NCBI RefSeq assembly: GCF_032362555.1
Contig: NC_083525.1
Location: forward strand, 6,309,501-6,373,500
From: Amyelois transitella
Taxonomy: Eukaryota > Arthropoda > Insecta > Lepidoptera > Pyralidae
DNA length: 64,000 nt
Reading direction: 5' to 3'
Below the pieces are notes generated by a model. The model made no database searches and was not told the origin of the DNA. It saw only the letters and a list, made by a program, of their open reading frames with translations. Shown here piece after piece: positions 38,101-44,213 of the stretch. The translations under genes were made by a program, and so were the position numbers. The number at the start of each line of letters is the position of its first letter. Position 1 is the first letter of the stretch.

Positions 38101-38716
38101 AGCTTTTATCATGTGACAAACAGTAATCGCTTCGTCTAGAAACCTGACTTGTCAAATCCAGTATCATGGTCAGAGGTAGTGCACTTGTGTGTGACGCCGG
38201 ATGTCCCGGGTTCGAATACCGGTCAGGGCATGATGTGAAACAAACTTTGTCTGATTAGTCTGGATCTTGTATGTTTATCTATATAAGTAAGTCAAATTCA
38301 AATTAAAAAATTTTATTCAATATTATAGGATACTTCATATCGCTTAATAATTGTCAAAACGTATGGTTTAACAACATTGGTTGACGTCAAATAAATTACT
38401 TAAAACTAAGTTTACTGCCGCTTCCAATGCGTCAGTGCAGAAGAAGCGGTAACAAACTGCAGTATTTATTAATTCTCATTTCTCTTTCAGGCCATACCAG
38501 GAAGCGATAATATCCATGGTGTCTTTGATGCTGGACACCGGCCTCCCATGCTTCCGCGGTCAGACCATCAGACTTCTCCGTTCCCGATTCGCTCCCAACT
38601 CCACAGAAAAGGAGGCAGCAGCGTACATGCTTTCCGTCATACGTAATTCGTTCTTGAACTTCAGGACTAGGACTTACGACATGATTCAGTATTATCAGAA
38701 TCAAATACCGTACTAG
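11143..38716 (+). CDS. PI4KA: Phosphatidylinositol 4-kinase III alpha (38 exons, 2124 aa)
   Basis: Makes PI4P from phosphatidylinositol at the plasma membrane; known partners are TTC7, FAM126 and EFR3. Exons: 11143-11226, 12406-12616, 12957-13681, 13766-13879, 14126-14303, 14823-14873, 15316-15416, 15846-15996, 16443-16638, 16933-17043, 17227-17400, 18314-18524, 19184-19295, 21132-21405, 21720-21821, 22208-22409, 22744-22881, 23160-23264, 23679-23870, 24177-24393, 25315-25515, 25777-25909, 26107-26181, 26322-26551, 27180-27304, 28567-28713, 29874-30055, 30336-30465, 31050-31229, 32182-32302, 32720-32910, 33831-33897, 34697-34818, 35458-35646, 36351-36473, 36750-36873, 37590-37749, 38491-38716. 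Phase is kept at every junction and the total is 6375 nt, close to human PI4KA (about 2100 aa). The N-terminal three quarters is the helical solenoid; exon 29 carries the PIK helical region ([13 protein letters not shown]). Kinase motifs: AAIFKVGDD with Lys1872, catalytic loop DRHNGN 1979-1984, DFG 1997-1999, C-terminus YYQNQIPY. Exons 12, 21 and 27 are strikingly GC-rich. No break is seen. Confidence 0.97.
12168..12245 (+). repeat. R4 dispersed repeat, PI4KA intron 1
   Basis: Nearly identical to 3366-3450, so recently dispersed. Confidence 0.75.
13975..14105 (+). repeat. R9 LINE-like 3' fragment, PI4KA intron 4
   Basis: AATCAGTTCAGTGGTTTG, GTGAAAGCTTAACAGACAGAC, TTTCGCATGTAAAATATTAGTA. Confidence 0.55.
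16250..16420 (+). mobile_element. SINE-B fragment, PI4KA intron 8
   Basis: GTACATTAGTTTGATTGTTAACCGATGCTCTT, followed by ACGCTAGGAGGAAGG, as in other SINE-B copies. The tRNA-like head is absent. Confidence 0.65.
17428..17612 (+). repeat. R1 repeat, PI4KA intron 11
   Basis: GGGATAGGCTTACAAGC through CCCCACAAGGGATATAGAC; the 5' end is missing. Confidence 0.8.
18051..18245 (+). repeat. R6 dispersed repeat before PI4KA exon 12
   Basis: CAAATTCAAAATTTTTATTC, TAGGATACT, GTTGACGTCAAATAAATTAC, AGTGCAGAAGAAGCGG. Three copies occur in the window in the same orientation. Confidence 0.8.
18250..18289 (+). other. Perfect 16-bp hairpin just upstream of PI4KA exon 12
   Basis: Arms 18250-18265 and 18274-18289 are exact reverse complements (ACCCACCTCCATAGA core) around an 8-nt loop. 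The hairpin ends 24 bp before the first base of exon 12 and follows the R6 repeat copy at 18051-18245. Confidence 0.85.
18785..18905 (+). repeat. R1 5' fragment, PI4KA intron 12
   Basis: GTGCCGTGTGGTTCTCGGC start, CTCGTAAAAGGCGAATAAG; it ends before the middle of R1. Confidence 0.75.
24453..24530 (+). pseudogene. Decayed partial copy of PI4KA exon 20 in intron 20
   Basis: This intronic stretch, 60 bp past the exon 20 donor, aligns with the 3' half of exon 20. Shared blocks include AGCGCATC, CGCTACAG, GCTTTTGGTGCA and AAACATCACCCC. Substitutions and a small deletion break the frame, so it is a relic, not an alternative exon. Confidence 0.7.
24768..24976 (+). repeat. R3 dispersed repeat, PI4KA intron 20
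   Basis: CTACTACTATTATAAAGGCG, TCACGCAAAAACTACTGAACC and GCGGACGAAGTCGCGGGCGG. This ACTATTATAAAG...GACGAAGTCGCGGGC layout is widespread in Lepidoptera; its class is uncertain. Confidence 0.75.
25525..25625 (+). pseudogene. Decayed partial copy of PI4KA exon 21 in intron 21
   Basis: Starting about 10 bp after the exon 21 donor, the sequence resembles the middle of exon 21 (exon GACCTGGAGCTGCGGCTG against intron GACTTGGAGCTTCGGCTG, then TTGCAAGGGATAT against CTGCAGGAGATCT). Identity fades on both sides. It reads as a relic. Confidence 0.6.
27055..27140 (+). pseudogene. Decayed partial copy of PI4KA exon 24 in intron 24
   Basis: The block GTGTACAGCGTCTGCCTGGA is identical to exon 24, with weaker similarity before it (CCCGAGAAAAA against CCGGGAGAGG) and after it. 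The frame hits an in-frame stop (TAA) soon after the identical block. Confidence 0.7.
27325..27560 (+). repeat. LINE-like fragment, PI4KA intron 25
   Basis: It starts ACTAGCTGTCCCGGCAAACG and ends with AATCGGTAAAGCCGTTTCAG, ACAAACATTGTGACACG and TATATATAAGAT, a familiar lepidopteran non-LTR 3' end. Confidence 0.6.
27562..27718 (+). mobile_element. R2 LINE 3' fragment, PI4KA intron 25
   Basis: It carries GTCAGGTCAAGAGTACCCG, GATGAAGCGAAGGAAGT and the CTACCCCTCTAGGAAAAAGG end with a (TATG)n tail. Confidence 0.8.
27716..27862 (-). repeat. R1 repeat fragment, PI4KA intron 25
   Basis: ATAATCACGTCTTCAACCC and GGCTTAACAATGGAATTGA. It abuts the R2 copy at 27562-27718 in the opposite orientation, sharing the ATGT-rich tail. 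Confidence 0.7.
27893..28052 (+). repeat. R3 dispersed repeat (shorter subfamily), PI4KA intron 25
   Basis: TACTAATATTATAAAGCTG to GCGGACGAAGTCGCGGGC. Confidence 0.75.
28121..28541 (+). mobile_element. SINE-A copy interrupted by an R2 LINE insertion
   Basis: The tRNA-derived head is GCCTCTGTGGCGCAGCGGTAG, with the B box GGGTTCGAATC. The body contains a 17-bp inverted repeat (28210-28226 and 28245-28261) and a CTTACTTCGAGGCTAACTCAA 3' part. R2 sequence (28320-28441) splits it, with a 13-bp target duplication. Confidence 0.85.
28320..28441 (+). mobile_element. 5'-truncated R2 LINE inserted in SINE-A
   Basis: 122 bp of the R2 LINE 3' end with a (TATG)n tail. The 13-bp sequence ATCATTGAGTTAG flanks it at 28307-28319 and 28442-28454, the mark of target-primed reverse transcription. 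Confidence 0.9.
28876..29098 (+). repeat. R3 dispersed repeat, PI4KA intron 26
   Basis: Close to the 24768 copy (TACTCTTTCACGCAAAAAC, CCCGCGGGATTGATAGGG). Confidence 0.75.
29262..29442 (+). repeat. R1 repeat, PI4KA intron 26
   Basis: CCGTGTGGTTCCCGGCAC through CTCTGTCTACCCCGCAAGG, with a middle deletion. Confidence 0.8.
29515..29750 (-). repeat. R1 repeat, PI4KA intron 26, opposite strand
   Basis: Near full length; forms an inverted pair with the copy at 29262-29442. Confidence 0.8.
30502..30764 (-). mobile_element. Full-length SINE-A (tRNA-derived), PI4KA intron 28
   Basis: The head GCCTCTGTGGCGCAGCGGTAG with tRNA A and B boxes is at the right end, and an AATAA-rich tail is at 30502. It shares the body with the 28121 copy, apart from small changes. 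Confidence 0.85.
31285..31580 (-). mobile_element. R2 LINE 3' end with coding remnant, PI4KA intron 29
   Basis: The longest R2 copy in the window. An 88-codon frame includes [18 protein letters not shown] and [16 protein letters not shown], ending [10 protein letters not shown] and a stop; it looks like a reverse-transcriptase C-terminus. The 3' tail on the element strand is TATGTATGTATG. Confidence 0.8.
31630..31765. repeat. R7 repeat with inverted ends, PI4KA intron 29
   Basis: CGCGTCGAG near the left and CTCGACGCG near the right bracket ATTAGTGCCATCGCG and CTAGGTGGCGCTGATC. It may be a small MITE. Confidence 0.6.
33151..33271 (+). repeat. R3 dispersed repeat, PI4KA intron 31
   Basis: TACTAATATTATAAAGCTGAAG to ACGAAGTCGCGGGCACAGC; internally deleted. 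Confidence 0.75.
33403..33728 (-). repeat. R1 repeat with a triplicated 5' end, PI4KA intron 31
   Basis: Full R1 in reverse. Its 5' terminal 33 bp (TTTTTTGTATTGGTGCCGGG and on) is present three times in tandem at 33629, 33662 and 33695. Confidence 0.85.
34400..34612 (-). repeat. R1 repeat, PI4KA intron 32
   Basis: CCCTTGCGGGGTAGACAGAG through ACGACATCCACGGAAACG; diverged. Confidence 0.75.
35262..35410 (-). mobile_element. R2 LINE 3' fragment, 47 bp before PI4KA exon 34
   Basis: Same sequence as 31285-31440 with few changes. Its 5' truncation point lies just before the acceptor of exon 34. Confidence 0.8.
36646..36692 (+). repeat. CA-rich microsatellite, PI4KA intron 35
   Basis: Two (CA)n runs separated by AAAATACACAAACAGG. 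Confidence 0.8.
36903..37385 (+). mobile_element. SINE-B copy, PI4KA intron 36
   Basis: It begins with a tRNA-like head (GTGGTCGAACGGTTAAGG; later CACAGGTTCAAAAC) and continues with the CATTAGTTTGAGTGTTAACC, AAAGGTTGCGGAAGCCAG and GTAACCGGAA blocks seen in other copies. About 100 bp of foreign sequence follows the gcggaagccag block. Confidence 0.7.
37946..38010 (-). mobile_element. R2 LINE 3' fragment, PI4KA last intron
   Basis: About 65 bp of the R2 3' end (AAAATCACGCCTCTTTCC, GGAGGGGTAGGCAGAG). Confidence 0.75.
38165..38285 (+). mobile_element. SINE-A 5' part, PI4KA last intron
   Basis: It has the B box GGGTTCGAATACC and the following CAGGGCATGATG and GATTAGTCTGG body, then stops where an R6 copy begins. 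Confidence 0.7.
38286..38462 (+). repeat. R6 dispersed repeat before PI4KA exon 38
   Basis: Same blocks as 18051-18245; it ends 28 bp before the last coding exon. Confidence 0.8.
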
Positions 38717-39524
38717 ATGAAAATATTAAATATTGCACTCGCAATCTGAAAGCCATACTCCATTTTGAGAACTTCAGAGGAGGAGATATTACCTTGAAAT
38801 TTCGATACTACTACTTCTTTTCGATTGGTATTTACAAAGAAGACTGCCGCCTCACGCCGCGTCAATGAACAGGGCCTTATCCTTGGGACCCTAAGAAGAC
38901 ATACAGAAAATCCATATTTTGTCTTCGCGAGATTCACGACTTCTCAGCATCTAGGTTTTTTTTTTGAAAAAATGAGCGCAATGCTTTTTATTACGAACTA
39001 AAGCCCCGGTGCTTTTCTTAACCAATATAGGTACTTGGTTTAAAAAATCTTACGTTAACAATTGGGTTTGGTGAGACTTTATAGGGTTAAGTAAATTTTT
39101 TGGAGGCGTATTGTATTTTTGTGATGGGATAGTTAACAACCAGGTTAGAAAAATATAATTAAAACAAGCACTTCAATCGGAGAGTTGACTAAAAAATTGT
39201 CCACAAGCAATATATTAAGATCCAGTTTTGAAAGGTAGACATCTTAAAAATGGTGGATAAAAGGTCGGACGTTTTTGTTTGATTTTGCTCTAATCTGTGT
39301 ATAGATTTTTATATATCGAAGAAGAGATATATAGCATGTTATATTTCCTATATAGTATGTGCATCGCGCTATAAACTATCAAACTTTTCGTTATTTTCGT
39401 CAGTTCGAAATTTAAAACAGTAAAATTAAATTTTATATGAAAAAAAAATTGTTTGATACCACAGTATTCTCAGCGATGATTCTCATTAGAGCGCATCATG
39501 CACTCTATGCGTGGCGTATGATTT

Positions 39525-39722
39525 TACTATTTTCCCCATGGATGTTGTAAAAGGCGACTAAAGGATAGACTTACAAACTTGGGATTCCTTTTGTAGGCGA
39601 TCGGCTACCAACCTGTCACTTTTTGAATCTCAATTCCATCATAAAGCCATACAACTGAACGTGGCTTGGCCGTGGCCTCAAACTACCCCGCAAGGGATGA
39701 AGACGTGACTATATGTATGTAA
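39525..39722 (+). repeat. R1 repeat
   Basis: CCCCATGGATGTTGTAAAAGG through CCCCGCAAGGGATGAAGAC with a TATGTATG tail, between PI4KA and the foldback element. Confidence 0.75.
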
Positions 39723-40279
39723 AATGTGTGTTATGGTTCAAATGCGTAACCCGTCCGTGCCACATTCACGATCTGCTACTATGAGAATCACTCCTTATGC
39801 CATTATGTATTTCTAAAATAGATTCTAGAGTTTTGGTAGCCAACAAATCCATAAAGCCATCGATGTGATTTCTTATAGCCCAAGAGCCCGTGAACGCCAG
39901 ACATACCTTATTTTGTAAAAGCTGAAAGTTTCTGTAAATATGCCTCTAGTACAGGTAGGAACGATCCCCACCTATGGTACTCAGGCAGTGGTTGCTTTGG
40001 CAGGTAGCAGGTAATAAAGGTATACTTTTTTCAACCTGAAATTCGTTAATTTGTAAAGCTCAGTTTTTTGATATTTTATCCGTAATAATACACAAACTCG
40101 CGTTACTCATTGCCAGACACGTACTATGGTTGCAACCCCTTGCCAGACACCCCTAAACTATAATATTTTGTAACTCTACTTACGTCATTTTGTAAAATCT
40201 GAATTTAATACATATTTTTTGGGGAATTATTCAAACAAAGTTTCTGAAGTAGCCAGACAGTTTTGAAGGTTCTATTATC

Positions 40280-40353
40280 CTGCCAGACGCATTGGAGTGA
40301 GCAAAAGATGCAAGAGTGCGGAGTATATGTAGTAACTGGAGCGAGTGGGACAG
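40280..40353 (+). repeat. 74-bp segment of the foldback arm that recurs in the spacer
   Basis: The same 74 bp starting CTGCCAGACGCATTGG and ending GAGTGGGACAG recurs in direct orientation in the spacer at 40688-40761, and inverted in the right arm. Confidence 0.85.
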
Positions 40354-40687
40354 TTTACTATGCGTATATTACCGTCCGTTGAACAATACAAAATAAACTA
40401 GGGATGGCGATCTAAGATCGATTAATCGAAAAATCGATTATTTGGAGCGAAAAAATCGATCTTTTTAATCGATCGTATACATTGAATCGATCTCGTGAAT
40501 CGATCTCAGACATTCTAAAATCGAGATACGATTTTTTCTGTTTTGGTTTAAACCATACAATTAATTGAAGGCCGTACATACAATTAATCGCTTGGATCCC
40601 GGTAGACTTGACAGATTGTTGTTTTTAAAAAGGTAAGGTATTAATCATTGGGAACTTTAAGTCAAATTATCTTATTGTTCTGTCTAT

Positions 40688-40761
40688 CTGCCAGACGCAT
40701 TGGAGTGAGCAAAAGATGCAAGAGTGCGGAGTATATGTAGTAACTGGAGCGAGTGGGACAG
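40688..40761 (+). repeat. Third copy of the 74-bp arm segment, in the foldback spacer
   Basis: A direct copy of 40280-40353 lies 8 bp inside the spacer, making the element asymmetric. Confidence 0.85.
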
Positions 40762-42734
40762 AGTGTTCGGTTTCTTGCGACGTTTCATTGCGCATCAGCT
40801 GTCGTTTATTTTAGGGATGTGACCTGATGAATCAATCCTCAAAATTTCGATATTTTTTCAAAATGTTTTTTCACTGTAAGTATAAATCAAATTCATAAAA
40901 AACAAGACAAATGTTAGAATTAACGATCTTTTTATCAAATTCTTTTAACAATTATTTTTATTTACTATTATCATCAATGTATCAGATCAGGTAGAAAACA
41001 AAACATTTATTTTCAAATCTTTTTTAATCAAAAACAATAAGATAATTTGACTTAAAGTTCCCAATGATTAATACCTTACCTTTTTAAAAACAACAATCTG
41101 TCAAGTCTACCGGGATCCAAGCGATTAATTGTATGTACGGCCTTCAATTAATTGTATGGTTTAAACCAAAACAGAAAAAATTGTATCTCGATTTTAGAAT
41201 GTCTGAGATCGATTCACGAGATCGATTCAATGTATACGATCGATTAAAAAGATCGATTTTTTCGCTCCAAATAATCGATTTTTCGATTAATCGATCTTAG
41301 ATCGCCATCCCTAGTTTATTTTGTATTGTTCAACGGACGGTAATATACGCATAGTAAACTGTCCCACTCGCTCCAGTTACTACATATACTCCGCACTCTT
41401 GCATCTTTTGCTCACTCCAATGCGTCTGGCAGGATAATAGAACCTTCAAAACTGTCTGGCTACTTCAGAAACTTTGTTTGAATAATTCCCCAAAAAATAT
41501 GTATTAAATTCAGATTTTACAAAATGACGTAAGTAGAGTTACAAAATATTATAGTTTAGGGGTGTCTGGCAAGGGGTTGCAACCATAGTACGTGTCTGGC
41601 AATGAGTAACGCGAGTTTGTATATTATTACGGATAAAATATCAAAAAACTGAGCTTTACAAATTAACGAATTTCAGGTTGAAAAAAGTATACCTTTATTA
41701 CCTGCTACCTGCCAAAGCAACCACTGCCTGAGTACCATAGGTGGGGATCGTTCCTACCTGTACTAGAGGCATATTTACAGAAACTTTCAGCTTTTACAAA
41801 ATAAGGTATGTCTGGCGTTCACGGGCTCTTGCTCTATTACGATAATCGATTTAACATACTTGGAACACTTTAATGGTTTAAATTTTAATCATTTTATGTG
41901 CCGTTTTTAAATTTTAAATATTTTGATAATTCTATTTTATATGTATTTCGTAAAAAATATCAAAATCGGGTCAGTGATTTATGCGTGAAAGCGTAACAGA
42001 CAGAGTTACATTCGAAGCATCAACGAACAGGAGCAGGTGCAGAATATATTTAGTACTTATGGTATAAATAGCTTTTCCTTGATAAACAAAAAAAAAACAG
42101 AAATCACTCTCCTAGCAAATTTTGAGCGAGTCACAATTTTTTTTTAACTTACATATTAATATAATCACATCTATATACCTTGCGGGGTAGAGGGTCTGTA
42201 TCTGTTAACATGAAAAAATATGTAGTTTACCGTGTTATGGCATATTTTTGAAACATTACGTAATACCTAAATAGGTATAATTCTCTTTTAGGTTAGGTAA
42301 GTTATGCTTTAAATAGTTATGCGAAAACCATTATGCGAAAGAAATATATACATATATATATGTACATTTACCCGTATGATAAAAATGAATTATGCATAAG
42401 AGCTATTATGCTAATATATTGTATGCCTAAACCGTTTTGCCATTAGGACTTTATAAAAGAATATGAGGACAAAATAATTTGAACGAAAGAAAGTGGCCCA
42501 CAGGGGGTAGCAGTCTCGAATAGACTGAAAGGTCACGTTCAGTTGTTTGGCTTTAGATGATATATTACCCCTGGCTGGTAACTATAGAGGTAGTGTACGC
42601 GATAAGTTAACTGTACATGCTACGTTTGTTGTAGTCTTTGCATGGTAAGCGTAAAATTTTTTTAAACGTGTGTAGGGATTTAATATATAAAGGTAATCTT
42701 TATGCGATTCAATATATACAGAATGAGGATATAA

Positions 42735-42880
42735 TGTAATACTAGCGTTCTCCCCCGGCTCCGCCCGAGTGAAATGTACCCTATGTTTACACTTTATGTA
42801 AGTAGGTACTTATGCAAAATTTCATGGCGATCGGTTTAGTGGTTTTGACATGAAAGACGAACAAACAAAGGCACTTTTAC
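42735..42880 (+). repeat. R9 LINE-like 3' fragment
   Basis: CCCCCGGCTCCGCCCG, TTCATGGCGATCGGTTTAGTGG, TGACATGAAAGACGAACAAAC. Confidence 0.6.
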
Positions 42881-43132
42881 ATTAATGTTTTGTTTGTTTT
42901 GATGATTTGATGAGTTTTAATTTATTATGTAAGGACAGAGGAAATCAGGCGTCTTTAGCTTCATCACTTTGCGAACGTGTGTTTTAATTACGCACTGCGG
43001 GACTAAAGTGCTGGCCAGAATATCAAGTTATTTTGGATGGAACTCTATGACGCGGTAATATAGTCGAATTTGCAGCCAATTTGGGTAGATTGATATGCTG
43101 CTGTAAAAAACATGACGTGTCCGTTGCTTATT

Positions 43133-43325
43133 TACTAAATTCAAAATTTATACCTATTCATTATTATAGGATACTTCTATCGCTTAATAATTGTCATATC
43201 GTTGGTTTCACAACTTGGTTGACGTCAAATAAATTACTTAAAACTAAGTTTACTGCCGCTTCCAAAACGTCAGTGCAGAAGAAGCGGTAACAAACTGCTC
43301 TGCAGCATTTTCTTCAATAACGTCA
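43133..43325 (+). repeat. R6 dispersed repeat
   Basis: Third copy (TTGACGTCAAATAAATTAC, TCCAAAACGTCAGTGCAG). Confidence 0.8.
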
Positions 43326-44213
43326 ACTTCACAGCTATCCAAACTTAGAATAGAAATGTAGACGAGAGAATGCATTGTTCAAATTGATTTATATGAGATC
43401 TTAATAATAAAAAAAACTGTTGCATAGGATTGTTCTACATCCTCACCAACAGCCCCACTATTGGGGTAAAAATCTTATAATTCTGAATAAGAACTGCCTC
43501 ACAAATTCGTTTGTCGTTTAAATTTTATGTACTCTGTCTACCTCACTAGGGTCGGCACCAAAGAAATCTAAATAATATAAGGCAATAAAAATGTCAGTGT
43601 ACTTTGAATTATAGCATTGTTATGACAACGTAATGAAGATCTGTAAACCCAATGATTAGTATTGTTTCATTTTATTCAGAATACCTACTATGGTCAGCAC
43701 TGTTGAATTTTGTGTTACCAATATTGTGATTTTTATCTATTTTAAGTGTGTGTTTTTTACTCACTTGTATTTCTGATTTCTTGATTGAACTGCCCTAATA
43801 AGGTAGTTCAATTGAAAAGGCATTCCACTTTGCTCCAATCGTAACACAGTCCAATACAATGCCACATCTAGTGTGGCTAAGAAGTAATAAAACATTGGAC
43901 CCGTTTTTGATGTAGATACTACGTAGGATGTCATAAATTATTATCTTGTTGTTCAGATTCTAAGTGTGTTACCTCTTGTTGATTATGTTCAAATATATTT
44001 ATGTAATATAAAAAACAATGACATTCCTGTGATTGTAATTTCTTGTTGTTGATAATAAAGTTTGAATTGAATAATTGATTTGAAGATGTTGTTTTTATTA
44101 TTTCTTAATTGAAAAAAATGGGGAATCTAATAGGATCCTAATTGTTTCGTGATATAAAAAATATACCAATTTAAAAGCAATAAAAAGTTTTAAGTTTCTT
44201 TATCAAAGTGCAT
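43326..44213 (+). other. Gene-poor stretch before ZNHIT2
   Basis: No coding exon is supported. The AT-rich text with AATAAA at 44054-44059 looks like a plus-strand 3' UTR, but no upstream exon could be linked to it. Confidence 0.3.

Larger units (their letters stand above)
39881..41831. mobile_element. Young foldback element with 799-bp inverted arms
   Basis: The left arm (39881-40679) and right arm (41033-41831) are equal in length and reverse complements. I found about two mismatches in the parts compared (for example CACAAAC against TATAAAC-type at the GTAATAATA site). The 353-bp spacer (40680-41032) is AT-rich and non-coding. The tips are CAAGAGCCCGTGAACG. Each arm holds six ATCGAT sites within about 110 bp and several GCCAGAC motifs. 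No open reading frame of note is inside, so it is non-autonomous. I see no clear target-site duplication, so the superfamily is not assigned. Confidence 0.9.

Noticed and set aside
39881-41831. Assembly inversion artefact as the explanation of the large palindrome
   Set aside because: The arms differ at a couple of bases and the spacer has its own asymmetric content, which favours a real element, though long reads should confirm it.
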